Positions 7,083 through 15,530 of a stretch of 24,835 bases of DNA are shown piece by piece. A program made the translations under genes and the position numbers. The stretch comes from CAZDOD01 sp964506935 (GTDB lineage Bacteria > Desulfobacterota > Zymogenia > Zymogenales > Zymogenaceae): the NCBI GenBank assembly GCA_964506935.1, contig CAZDOD010000016.1:1-24835 (forward strand), read 5' to 3'. The number at the start of each line of letters is the position of its first letter. Position 1 is the first letter of the stretch. The notes under the pieces were generated by a model. It was given only the letters and a program-made list of their open reading frames with translations, had not been told where the DNA came from and made no database searches.

Positions 7083-8639
7083 TTAGTGTCTAAAGTGACG
7101 GTTTCCGGTAAATACCATGGCGATATCGTGCTTATCGGCTGTCTTTATCGCCTCATCGTCTTTTACGCTTCCGCCCGGCTGTACTATCGCGCGTATCCCG
7201 GCCTCGGCCGCCGCCTCGATCCCGTCGGGCTGGGGGAAGAATGCATCGGAAGCCATGACCGAACCTTCCGTGGGGATCTGTGCCTTCATCTTGGCGATCT
7301 TTACCGAATCGACCCTGCTCATCTGTCCCGCCCCTACGCCGACAAGCTGCTTTTCGGTGGCGTAGACTATGGCGTTCGATTTGATGTGTTTTGACACCTT
7401 CCATGCAAATTCGAGGGCCTTCCACTCGCTTTCTGTGGGGGCGCGCTTGGTTACGACCTTGGCACCCCTTATGCCCATGTCAATGTTGTCCCAGTCCTGA
7501 ACGAGGAGCCCGCCGTGGACCCTGCGGAGGTTGAACTCTTCATCATCCCCTGGTTTGGTGTGGGGCACCACCAAAAGTCTCAGGTTCTCCTTTGATCCCA
7601 GGATATCCCTTGCCGCCTTTGAGAATCCGGGGGCGACGATGACCTCTAGGAATGTTTCGGCAAGCGCCTCGGCCGTCTCATGATCGACCTCTCGGTTTAG
7701 AGCGACTATTCCGCCGAAGGCCGATACGGGGTCTGTCTCCCTCGCATTTTTATAGGTCTCGACAAGCGATTTTCCGCCGACCGCAACGCCACAGGGATTT
7801 GCGTGCTTTATGATAACCGCCGCCGGCTCGTCAAACTCTCTCACTACATCCATCGCGGCGTCGGTGTCCATGATGTTGTTGTATGACAGCTCTTTCCCCT
7901 GAAGCTGTTGGGCAGACGCTATTGTAGCGGGGTAGGTCTTTCTATCCCGATAGAATGCCGCCTTTTGGAATGGATTTTCGCCGTAACGGAGTCCCTGAAC
8001 CTTGACAAACTGAAGCGTGAGGCTTTCGGGAAAGCGCTCCCGCCCCTCTTCTGTAAGGGAGGTGAGGTGGTTCGAGATGGCGCCGTCGTAGGCGGCGGTG
8101 CGTATAAAGACCTTCTTTGCGAGCTCGAAGTTCGTCTCTTCCGAGACCCGGCCCTTGTCCTTTATCTCGGAGATGATCTTTTCGTAATCCGAGGGATCGG
8201 TGACCACGGTGACATATTTGTAATTCTTTGAGGCCGCCCTTAACATCGTTGGGCCGCCGATATCGATGTTTTCGATCGCATCTTCAAGAGTCACATTGGG
8301 TTTTGCAACGGTTTCTTCAAATGGATACAGGTTGACGACAACCATATCTATCAGGGTAATGCCGTGTTCGGCTACCTTATCCATATGGCCCTTGTTGTCC
8401 CTTATGGCAAGGAGCCCGCCGTGGACTTTCGGATGGAGGGTCTTCAGCCTTCCGTCCATCATCTCCGGGAATCCCGTGTAATCCGATATATCGGTGACAT
8501 CGAGGCCTCCTTCGGAAAGGAGCTTTCTGGTGCCGCCCGTGGAGATAAACTTTACGCCAAGTTTACTCAATTCCTTCGCAAATTCAAGAATTCCGGTCTT
8601 GTCCGATACACTGATCAGCGCAGTCTTAATTTCTCCCAT
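7083..8639 (-). CDS. purH: Bifunctional AICAR formyltransferase / IMP cyclohydrolase
   Basis: PurH catalyses the last two steps to IMP: formyl transfer to AICAR, then ring closure. The N-terminal cyclohydrolase domain (about 1-195) shows SVSDKTGI, STGGTRKLL and the signature MMDGRLKTLHPKVHGG. The formyltransferase domain follows, with KHANPCGVA (catalytic Lys-His), SAFGG, DAFFPQPDGI and the canonical C-terminus VFTGNRHFRH. One departure is that the usual NPHQ motif reads NPFQ (residue 224). I chose the ATG at 8637-8639, which has AAGGAG eight bases upstream; an in-frame TTG at 8643-8645 would add two residues but lies too close to that site. Length, 518 residues, is normal. It is the first gene of the probable operon running to 2973. 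Confidence 0.95.
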   Translation of the reverse strand: MGEIKTALISVSDKTGILEFAKELSKLGVKFISTGGTRKLLSEGGLDVTDISDYTGFPEMMDGRLKTLHPKVHGGLLAIRDNKGHMDKVAEHGITLIDMVVVNLYPFEETVAKPNVTLEDAIENIDIGGPTMLRAASKNYKYVTVVTDPSDYEKIISEIKDKGRVSEETNFELAKKVFIRTAAYDGAISNHLTSLTEEGRERFPESLTLQFVKVQGLRYGENPFQKAAFYRDRKTYPATIASAQQLQGKELSYNNIMDTDAAMDVVREFDEPAAVIIKHANPCGVAVGGKSLVETYKNARETDPVSAFGGIVALNREVDHETAEALAETFLEVIVAPGFSKAARDILGSKENLRLLVVPHTKPGDDEEFNLRRVHGGLLVQDWDNIDMGIRGAKVVTKRAPTESEWKALEFAWKVSKHIKSNAIVYATEKQLVGVGAGQMSRVDSVKIAKMKAQIPTEGSVMASDAFFPQPDGIEAAAEAGIRAIVQPGGSVKDDEAIKTADKHDIAMVFTGNRHFRH

Positions 8640-8707
8640 TAGCAATTCTCCTTTTTGTCTCTAAAATAGATAATTATCCTCTATTGTTTCAAATTAGGGG
8701 GGTTTAA

Positions 8708-8884
8708 CTGACATGATTTAACCTGTCAGTACTGTTTATTTTTTACACCGAAAAAGAGGTTTTGTCTATAGCAAAAAATTGGTTTTTTTTGGTATAGACG
8801 TGATTGGGAATTATGGTTTAATCTATGTCCCTAAATTGCATGCCGATTTAGACATCTTATTGTTGTCTTGTAGGTTTGTACCTA
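8708..8884 (-). promoter_or_regulatory. Hairpin-rich leader of the purH operon
   Basis: Between a predicted promoter (8900-8928) and the purH ATG lies a leader of about 250 bases with four inverted repeats. They are TAGGT/ACCTA at 8871-8884; ATGTCCCTAAAT/ATTTAGACAT at 8825-8855 with a two-base bulge; a 15-base stem with one G-G mismatch at 8764-8799; and CTGACA/TGTCAG at 8708-8729. None is followed by a good T-run, so a plain attenuator is not evident. The sequence does not match the purine or ZTP riboswitch cores as I remember them. It is a candidate structured regulatory RNA of unknown type, and it fills the first part of the 540-base gap between purH and the DUF3999 gene. Confidence 0.4.
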
Positions 8885-8899
8885 ACTACCCAAACAATC

Positions 8900-8928
8900 T
8901 TTATATCAGTTTTTTCCGGAAAAATCAA
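8900..8928 (-). promoter_or_regulatory. Candidate sigma70-type promoter for the purH operon
   Basis: On the minus strand, TTGATT (8923-8928) and TATAAA (8900-8905) are separated by exactly 17 bases. Transcription would start near 8893. The palindrome CGATTTAAAAATCG at 8933-8946 sits just upstream of the -35 box and could be an operator. Confidence 0.5.
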
Positions 8929-9025
8929 GGGGCGATTTAAAAATCGTTGAACTTTTTATTTTCGAGCCGCGCCCTGGGATGGGGGGTTGTTTGATCTTTT
9001 ATGGTCTGCCATTAGGGTACGGTAA

Positions 9026-9060
9026 GGATTGCTTCGTCGCTTGTGCTCCTCGCAATGACG
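9026..9060. repeat. Widespread 35-base intergenic repeat (TCATTGCGAGGAGC type)
   Basis: Read on the minus strand, this segment begins CGTCATTGCGAGGAGCACAA and ends GACGAAGCAATCC. From memory, this short imperfect-palindrome repeat recurs in intergenic DNA of many bacteria, including deltaproteobacteria. Its function is unknown. Only one copy is present in the window. Confidence 0.6.
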
Positions 9061-9094
9061 GTGTAATGTGTCCATGTTGTCATTACGAAAAACC

Positions 9095-9122
9095 GTAGGG
9101 GCACGGCATGCCGTGTCCCTAC
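9095..9122 (-). terminator. Palindromic terminator after the DUF2339-DUF3999 operon
   Basis: A 28-base near-perfect palindrome (one mismatched pair, centre GCATGC) begins GTAGGGACACGG on the minus strand and is followed there by GGTTTTT, as in a Rho-independent terminator. It lies 61 bases beyond the DUF3999 stop. Its arms match the palindrome at 2022-2049, so it belongs to a dispersed repeat family. Copies of TGTCATTAC flank it at 9078-9086 and 9137-9145. Confidence 0.55.
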
Positions 9123-9183
9123 ATAGATTTTATGAATGTCATTACAAGCTCTAGGCCCGGAAAATCTGGGGATGGACGATAGA

Positions 9184-10455
9184 TTATTTCGATGTCCTGA
9201 TCATCATCCTCAGTATAATCGTACCGAGCACAAGGATCATCAAGATGATCGCCCCCCATATTATCCACGGGTATTTTTCTGTGAATGGGGTATCGTCTTT
9301 CGGGGGGACGTAGTCGGGGTTTTCGGTAACCTCCGCGAGATGCCACGGGGCAAGGGATTCCGGGTCGAGGTAGTAAAACAGCTCCTCGATATCGTAGGAG
9401 GGATCTTTTGCCTTCGGGTTTCCGAAGTAGAGGCAGTATCTCTCATTTGACTCGGCCCGAAACGTGATTTTTTTCGGAATCCCCAAGACGTCTATGTTCG
9501 AGACGTGCAGGGGGGGGTCGTCCTTGTCCTCGATGATTATCTTGAGGAAGCGGCCCCTCACCTCGGGATAGGAGACGACGGTGTCCGCGCCGGCATAGTC
9601 GGGCATCGTGATGTTGTAGATGAAACCCGCCCCCGCCTCTCGGTATTCTTCATCTTTGTCGACGTTGCTCCACAGGATTAAGACCTTCCTCTTGAAATTC
9701 ATCTCCTTTATACCGAGCACGATCCTCGATGACGGGATGTTCCTGTAGGTGAGGTCGAGCTTTATCTCCGTGGTTTTTTTGTTGCTGTCTTGGGTGGGGC
9801 CCTCGATATCTTGAGGGATGATCCTGTATTCCCCAGGGACATCTTCAATGATATACACCTCTCCGCCGACGTTTGACAGCGGCTCATCGCCGTTGTCCCA
9901 GATTGTGACCCTCAGATATCGATAGTCGCAAACCGGGTATGAAAGCTCGAGGCTTTCGATTTCGTGGTCGTTTGAAAAGTCGAAAATAAATGCCCCATCT
10001 TTTAAGACCAGAAAAATCCGATTGTCGACCGATCCCTCTATCTTGACCCTCCTGATGAAGTCGGTGGAATCCGTTGTTATCTTGACCCTGTTGGTCTTTA
10101 GATACTTGTTGCCGAGGTCGAGTGTGAATGTCGTGTAGCTCTGGGGGATGTAGGATTTGTTCAGGATTTCGGCCTCAACCTTTTCCCTTGTGCTCTTCTC
10201 TGGCCTGCTCCATGTCTTATAGGGTGTCTCCTTGCCGCTGTCCGTTATGATCCTGAGATCCCGAAACGAGGAATGCGATTTGTCATAGACGTCTTCCGTG
10301 ACGTCGAAAAAGACGTACCCGGCCTCGTCACCGGAAATGCAGGAACGGTATTCGTAGTGCGATGTATCGATGGCAAGAGATATCTTCGGCACCAAGATAA
10401 TAGGGACGAAAAAAATGGCGGCAAGGGTAAACCTGATAACCCTATTAACTTTCAT
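9184..10455 (-). CDS. DUF3999-type exported protein with C-terminal membrane anchor
   Basis: The 423-residue protein begins with a signal peptide (hydrophobic to about residue 29, ending ISLAI). A long extracytoplasmic, beta-rich part follows, with repeated patterns such as YRYLRVTIWDNGDEPL and VRGRFLKIIIEDKDDPPL that resemble carbohydrate-binding-like sandwich domains. Near the C-terminus comes DPESLAPWHLAEV, then one helix (WIIWGAIILMILVLGTIIL) and a short basic tail. This layout, and its place directly after a DUF2339 gene, match the DUF3999 family as I remember it. The molecular role is unknown, and cell-envelope function is an inference. Its start overlaps the end of the DUF2339 gene by 11 bases, so the two are translationally coupled. 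The palindrome at 9095 probably ends the transcript. Confidence 0.8.
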   Translation of the reverse strand: MKVNRVIRFTLAAIFFVPIILVPKISLAIDTSHYEYRSCISGDEAGYVFFDVTEDVYDKSHSSFRDLRIITDSGKETPYKTWSRPEKSTREKVEAEILNKSYIPQSYTTFTLDLGNKYLKTNRVKITTDSTDFIRRVKIEGSVDNRIFLVLKDGAFIFDFSNDHEIESLELSYPVCDYRYLRVTIWDNGDEPLSNVGGEVYIIEDVPGEYRIIPQDIEGPTQDSNKKTTEIKLDLTYRNIPSSRIVLGIKEMNFKRKVLILWSNVDKDEEYREAGAGFIYNITMPDYAGADTVVSYPEVRGRFLKIIIEDKDDPPLHVSNIDVLGIPKKITFRAESNERYCLYFGNPKAKDPSYDIEELFYYLDPESLAPWHLAEVTENPDYVPPKDDTPFTEKYPWIIWGAIILMILVLGTIILRMMIRTSK

Positions 10456-12262
10456 CGTCGCCCTCCTTTTCGTCCCCGATTACGGCCTCGATAATTATAT
10501 CCCTGTAACGGGTGTAGAGGAATGACACCGAAAGGAGGATTACCCCGAGCCCGATAAAAGATATGATGCGGTAAAATTTCTGAAGCGACGAAAGGTCGAA
10601 GATAAAAACCTTGAATATTGTTACGCCGAAGAGGGCTATGGCGAAGATCCTCGAGAGCTTGTTCTTCTTGATGAAACCCAGGGCGACCAGTACTGCAGAA
10701 TACAGCGCCCATATCCCCGACAGGACGAGGTTCTGGGCGTATTTAAGCGTCGGATCGTACAAATATATCATCTCCCCGTTGATCAGTTTGATCATGCGGT
10801 GCTCGAAATAATCATAGGCCTCTATCGAAAAGGCCATAATGACAAGGAGGTTCGCGACGACAAATAGGACGCCGCCGACATTGATCTCCCCCTTGAGAGA
10901 CTCCTTCTCCCGCGAGTAGAAGTAGGCGGCCAGAAAGGCTGTGAGCGACACGAAGAGCACCGTCAGGAAGCGCTGGTTGAGGAACGGAGAAAAATTTTCG
11001 TCATAGATATCTATGTTGAGGTCACCGAAAAGGAGTTTTAAGACCGTGGCGGCAAAGAGCATAATACCCGCTATGCGGATACCGCGGTTTTTTACCCGTA
11101 TCCCGATCCATACGAGCGCCGCCGCCTCCACCGCCCAGCCTATCGTTATCCAGCTCCCCTCAAGTTGGATCGGGATCATGATGACGACAAACGCAAGTGC
11201 CACCGCTAGAAACGTGAGGACGAGTTTTCGGTCTTGGGAGTGTCTTTTCTCTGTTATGAAACTCAGGCCGAAATATATAAGCCCCATGAGGCCTGAGAAC
11301 AATCCCATCCAGCCCGTGAGTTGATCTTCGAGGTTTATGTAGCTTGCGCCGAAAAAGGCCGAGGCGATAACAAAGATGAAGATGAGGTCCAAGATGGACG
11401 TCATCTTCCTGTAGATGACGTTGTAGAAGATCGAGATTGAGGCGAATATTGCAAAAAAGACAATCAGAAATATCTGTGTTGAGGTGATGTAGTGGTCTGT
11501 GTATGATTGTTCGGCCCAGAACAGAAATATGAAAGCCGTTGCGAGAAACGAGAAGATGTTTAGGAACTTCCAGTCCTTGAAGTAGGCGAGGGTCAGGATG
11601 CCGAGATCCAAAAGCGCGACGTAGGTCAGAGTCGGTATCTGCTCTATATCGCCCGAAGAGATGATGAGGGGATTTAAAAAGCCACCGAGAAAACCGAGGG
11701 TGGCGATTGCCGGGGCGTCGTACCTGACGGAGAGGATTATCGCGAAGATCGTTACGGCGACGGTCAAAAAGTAGCCGGCCTCGGCAAAAATAATGTCGTA
11801 ATAGGCCGCCGCGGCGAAAATGGAAATATAGAGGATGGCGATTCCGCCCCCTACAACCCCCTGAGAATAGACCTTGTATTTTTTCTTCAGGTATTCTCCC
11901 CAGCCAATGAGAGCGAGGCCGATTATGATTCCGAGCACGACCCTACCCGTCTCTCCTATCCAGTCGTTGTCGAAGGCGTACTTTATGAAAAATCCCATCC
12001 CGATGATGACGGCGAGGATCCCGATGCGGTTGAGCCACTTCCCGCCTATCTTCGCCTCGAGCTCACCCCTTTCGGCCGCGGGTTTCTTGGGTGTCTTTAT
12101 CTCAACGGGCCTGGGCGGTGGAGTCGGTTCGGTCCTCGGCGGGACGGAGGCCTTTTCCTCCCTTTTCCCCTCGATTGTGTCGAGCCTCTTTCTCAGCTGG
12201 GAGACCTCCTCCCTCAGGCCCCTTAACTCCTTGATTATCTTGTCCAGATCGTTATTTTCCAT
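10445..12262 (-). CDS. DUF2339 polytopic membrane protein
   Basis: The 605-residue protein starts with a short coiled coil (about residues 4-33, LDKIIKELRGLREEVSQL), then a proline-rich charged linker (40-68). The family signature follows at about 71-105: EAKIGGKWLNRIGILAVIIG, then YAFDNDWIGETGRV. The rest is almost wholly hydrophobic, with at least fifteen membrane segments. DUF2339 proteins are usually this size or larger, and their function is not known to me. Coupling with the DUF3999 gene suggests that the two form one envelope complex. The last residues (GDEKEGDDES) are acidic and cytoplasmic or periplasmic. The ribosome site before the ATG is weak. A 140-base gap without a clear terminator separates it from the upstream RamA-like gene. 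Confidence 0.85.
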   Translation of the reverse strand: MENNDLDKIIKELRGLREEVSQLRKRLDTIEGKREEKASVPPRTEPTPPPRPVEIKTPKKPAAERGELEAKIGGKWLNRIGILAVIIGMGFFIKYAFDNDWIGETGRVVLGIIIGLALIGWGEYLKKKYKVYSQGVVGGGIAILYISIFAAAAYYDIIFAEAGYFLTVAVTIFAIILSVRYDAPAIATLGFLGGFLNPLIISSGDIEQIPTLTYVALLDLGILTLAYFKDWKFLNIFSFLATAFIFLFWAEQSYTDHYITSTQIFLIVFFAIFASISIFYNVIYRKMTSILDLIFIFVIASAFFGASYINLEDQLTGWMGLFSGLMGLIYFGLSFITEKRHSQDRKLVLTFLAVALAFVVIMIPIQLEGSWITIGWAVEAAALVWIGIRVKNRGIRIAGIMLFAATVLKLLFGDLNIDIYDENFSPFLNQRFLTVLFVSLTAFLAAYFYSREKESLKGEINVGGVLFVVANLLVIMAFSIEAYDYFEHRMIKLINGEMIYLYDPTLKYAQNLVLSGIWALYSAVLVALGFIKKNKLSRIFAIALFGVTIFKVFIFDLSSLQKFYRIISFIGLGVILLSVSFLYTRYRDIIIEAVIGDEKEGDDES

Positions 12263-12402
12263 CTTCTGTCACCAAAAAATAGATTATCTCATTTAATATA
12301 AGTGAACTATCAAATCCTGATTCGCCGCAATAGAAACGCCACAATATCGGTTTTCTAAATACTCAGGGAACCATGTCTTAATATCACATAAGATTGTAAA
12401 TA

Positions 12403-13995
12403 TCAATTAAAAGAGAGCCTTCGGATAAAATAATCGTTGAACCTTTTGTCGGACGAAAGCTCAATATATCTTATCTCTTGAGACAGCCTTTCTATCCCCT
12501 TTTTTGCATCGGGGTCAGATGCGGCCTCAACAGCGCCCGACAGGGCGGCGTCACCGACGAACCTTATTCTTTCTTTTAGCTCTTTGGGGACGAGGCCGAT
12601 CTTTGCGATGCTCTCGGCCTTGAGGTAGTTGCCGAAAGACCCGGCTATGAGGACGGTTTTTATATCGCCTGGGCCGATGCCCATCTCTTCTGTGAGTATA
12701 TCGGCGCCGGAGCGGATTGCCCCCTTAGCGAGCTGTATCTCACGGATGTCCTTTTGGGTTATGCTTATGGCGTCGGCCCCGTTATCGTAGAGGATAAATT
12801 CCATGACCCTGTCGACCTTTCTTATCCTCTCGGAATATTGGCCCGATCCGGCATCGTCACCTATCCTCCCTTTTGGGTCGATAATCCCTTCCTTCAGCAT
12901 CTCGGCCACGGCATCGATCAGGCCTGAGCCGCATATGCCCCTCGGTGTTGCGTTCCCCTTTACCGAAAGCTCGATTTTGCCCCCGGAGATCTTTACGCCC
13001 TCGATCGCCCCGACGTCCGCCCTCATCCCGTGCTTGATGTGGGAGCCCTCGAAGGCGGGGCCGGCGGCGGCCGAGCATGCGAAAAGTCTGCCCCTTTTCC
13101 CCAGGACGATCTCGCCGTTTGTGCCGACGTCTATCCCGAGGACGAAGTCTTCCGATTCGTGTATCCTCGATGACCAGACAAATGCCAGTGTGTCGCCCCC
13201 CACATAGCCCGAGAGGACCGGAAAGACGTAAACTTCGGCACCCGGAGCGATCGGAAGGCCGATGTCTTTTGCTTTTACCTTTTGTGCCTCGACAAATCGT
13301 GGGGCGAAGGGGGCAAAGGCGATCGGTACCGGGTCAATCCCGAGAAAGAGATGCTCCATCGTGGGATTTCCGCAGAGCGTTGCGCCCGAGATGTCTTCCT
13401 TTTTCAATCCTATGCGGTCTATTATCTTTTCGGTGAGATCAGAGATCGATTCTATGACCAATTTTTGGAGTTTTCCTAAATTGTCGGGATTTTTAGAGAC
13501 GGCGTTGATCCTCGATATCACATCGGCGCCGAAGACGGCCTGCGGGTTGGTGACGGAGGCCTGTGCCAGTATCTCCCCGGTTGTCTTTTCGATTATGGCC
13601 CCGGCTATGTTAGTGGTGCCGAGATCGAGAGAGAGAAAAATCTCTCCGGCCGATCCCCTGTCTCTGAGGACGCTTACCTCCTCCCACTTTGCCCCGACGC
13701 CAGCGAGCCTTGTGGATCTCGGGATCTCGATATCGATATCGTCCTCGATTACGAGCCTGCAGGCGAGGCGAAGCCCATCCTCGATACTTTCGTCGGAGAG
13801 AAATTTCTTTTCCTCAACCGAAGGTGCGGGGGGGGTTGAGATCACCCTGACCACGCACTTCCCGCATCTACCCTCACCTCCGCACGGGAGATTGAGGAGG
13901 ATTTCGGCTTCCTTGATTGCGTCTATTAGGGGGGTCTTTGGCTTGGTCTTTATTGTGACATCATCAGGGAAAAGTCTTATCTTGCATATTTTCAT
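12403..13995 (-). CDS. RamA-like 2Fe-2S ferredoxin/ASKHA protein (putative corrinoid reductive activator)
   Basis: Proteins of this family use ATP and a low-potential iron-sulfur centre to reduce Co(II) corrinoid proteins back to Co(I). The 530-residue protein has an N-terminal 2Fe-2S ferredoxin domain with ligands Cys38, Cys44 and Cys47 (NLPCGGEGRCGKCVVRV) and Cys79 (RLACRLV). An ASKHA ATPase domain follows: LSLDLGTTNIAGAIIEK from about 118, a second phosphate loop LGIDVGTNGEIVLG, and GSFGNYL late in the protein. This matches the DUF4445/RACE group. No corrinoid protein or methyltransferase gene is in the window, so its partner is unknown. It shares an ATGA overlap with the upstream repeat-protein gene. 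The function is assigned from the family only. Confidence 0.87.
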   Translation of the reverse strand: MKICKIRLFPDDVTIKTKPKTPLIDAIKEAEILLNLPCGGEGRCGKCVVRVISTPPAPSVEEKKFLSDESIEDGLRLACRLVIEDDIDIEIPRSTRLAGVGAKWEEVSVLRDRGSAGEIFLSLDLGTTNIAGAIIEKTTGEILAQASVTNPQAVFGADVISRINAVSKNPDNLGKLQKLVIESISDLTEKIIDRIGLKKEDISGATLCGNPTMEHLFLGIDPVPIAFAPFAPRFVEAQKVKAKDIGLPIAPGAEVYVFPVLSGYVGGDTLAFVWSSRIHESEDFVLGIDVGTNGEIVLGKRGRLFACSAAAGPAFEGSHIKHGMRADVGAIEGVKISGGKIELSVKGNATPRGICGSGLIDAVAEMLKEGIIDPKGRIGDDAGSGQYSERIRKVDRVMEFILYDNGADAISITQKDIREIQLAKGAIRSGADILTEEMGIGPGDIKTVLIAGSFGNYLKAESIAKIGLVPKELKERIRFVGDAALSGAVEAASDPDAKKGIERLSQEIRYIELSSDKRFNDYFIRRLSFN

Positions 13996-15530
13996 TCAAC
14001 CTTCTTCTCTAAATAGAAGAGGGGAATGTCTGTATACTCAATCCCTTCTTTTTTACTCTTTATGTAGAGGTTGTATAAGATATTCGTCGTTTCGTTTCCG
14101 TCCTCGTCCCTGTTTCGGCTGTAAAGCTCAAAGAGGGGGAGGAGATTCCTCTTAAACCCGTCGTCATAGAGCGGGAGGGGATACAAAAACGAGCTTGTGT
14201 CCACACCTGATTCATATTTTCGCCTGTTGTACAGGGGAAAGATGTATACCCAAAGCTCATCACCTCCATCGGTGATTTCGGCCTTGTGATATTTATTTAC
14301 TAGCATAAATCGATAGGTGTCTTCGGTCTTTTTCGGGGAGGTGAAATGCTCCCTCTTGTAGATCGGGTAGAGGATATACATACCCATATCGACCTTGTCC
14401 CCCTTCGTCGTTACCTCGTGCTGGTAAAAGGGGAAGAACTGGATGAGGTCTGTGGTGTCGGATTTGGCGCGCCGATAAATCGGCCACGGGATATCATATT
14501 TCGTGTAATTAAATCTGTCATCTCTTGCGTATGTGAAGAGGGGAAAAAGCACCGATGTCGTCTTCGAATACGGGGTCTTCTGGACGCTGTAGAAGGGAAT
14601 GAAAATTTTCTCGGTGATCGGGGCCTCGGTGTCGAGGTCTCTTTCGCGAAAAGTTATAAGCGGAAAGAGATAGAAGGTCTCACTTTTCACTCCGGTGATC
14701 TCTTCGTGCCCCCACAGGGGAAAGACTTTTGCCCCCCAGCCGTCTTCTCCTTTGGTCCTCTCGAAGACCGGCCAAATTAAACTATTCGTTACGAATCCGT
14801 CCTCTTCCGTCCTCGAATAGCAGGGCCAGAACAGGAAAAATATCTCGTCTTTTCCGAAGCGATTTTTGACAGTTCCGTATATCGGGAATATACCGAAGTA
14901 GTTTTCCCCCTCTTCGGAACGCCCCCAAAAGATCGGAAAGTAGTCGTGGGAGATTCTTTCTCTCTCACAGGCGAGTTTGTATCTCGAGTCCCTTATGATG
15001 GGGGCTATCCTGAAGTTTTTGTCCTCCCCCCTCCTCTTATATTTCCCTATCGGGTAGAGGAGGTCTACGTCGTCGGTGTCGTTTTCTCTGTCTTTGTGGA
15101 CGTAAAAGAGGGGTCTCAGCCCATACTCCAGTTTCTCGCTTCCGGATCTGTGATAGTAGAAGATGGGGCCTAAAATGGAGAGGGTTACAGAATTATCCTC
15201 GTGGTCTTCGGAGTAGTGGAAGAGCGGCCACGCATTTACGAGGTTTGTCTCTTTATCCTTGTCGGGGGAGCCGGAACCCGGCGATGTTTCATCGCCCATG
15301 GCGATGGTGTCAAGGGCGGGCGTGAAATCATGGTCCTTTATTACATCGCTTTTTTTCGTACCTTCCGAAATATCCCGATCGAAAGGATGTATAGAGGTAT
15401 TGTAATTATCTTCTGTGGCCGATGAAGGGTCTAAATTAATCCCTTCGTTTCCCCACTGTATGGCGGTGGCCGAAAGGGGCAAAAACAGAATCAGGAAAAA
15501 CAGGAGCCGCAGAATGGATATTTTTTTCAT
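13992..15530 (-). CDS. Secreted protein made of many short aromatic-proline repeats, unknown function
   Basis: I cannot name this 512-residue protein. It has a clear signal peptide (MKKISILRLLFFLILFLPLSATA). After a disordered, acidic segment (about 25-95), it is built from roughly fifteen repeats of 20-30 residues, each centred on a strand of the type [YF]-x-[IL]-[FWY]-P-[ILF]-[YFW]: examples are DYFPIFWG, FGIFPIYG, FFLFWPCYS, LIWPVFER, KVFPLWGH, FYLFPLITF, VLFPLFTY, DIPWPIYR, QFFPFYQH, YILYPIYK and YIFPLYNR. Charged turns separate them. Such spacing suggests a beta-propeller, solenoid or barrel in the periplasm or outer membrane. The C-terminus (KKVE) lacks the terminal aromatic typical of outer-membrane barrels. 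It is coupled by ATGA to the RamA-like gene downstream. Confidence 0.82.
   Translation of the reverse strand: MKKISILRLLFFLILFLPLSATAIQWGNEGINLDPSSATEDNYNTSIHPFDRDISEGTKKSDVIKDHDFTPALDTIAMGDETSPGSGSPDKDKETNLVNAWPLFHYSEDHEDNSVTLSILGPIFYYHRSGSEKLEYGLRPLFYVHKDRENDTDDVDLLYPIGKYKRRGEDKNFRIAPIIRDSRYKLACERERISHDYFPIFWGRSEEGENYFGIFPIYGTVKNRFGKDEIFFLFWPCYSRTEEDGFVTNSLIWPVFERTKGEDGWGAKVFPLWGHEEITGVKSETFYLFPLITFRERDLDTEAPITEKIFIPFYSVQKTPYSKTTSVLFPLFTYARDDRFNYTKYDIPWPIYRRAKSDTTDLIQFFPFYQHEVTTKGDKVDMGMYILYPIYKREHFTSPKKTEDTYRFMLVNKYHKAEITDGGDELWVYIFPLYNRRKYESGVDTSSFLYPLPLYDDGFKRNLLPLFELYSRNRDEDGNETTNILYNLYIKSKKEGIEYTDIPLFYLEKKVE

Noticed and set aside
8640..9183. tRNA, CRISPR or known riboswitch in the largest intergenic gap
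   Set aside because: No cloverleaf, no regularly spaced repeats, and no match to riboswitch cores I know.
13262..14155. Plus-strand open frame of 297 codons
   Set aside because: It is antisense to the well-supported RamA-like gene and shows no domain pattern; the composition mirrors the complementary strand.
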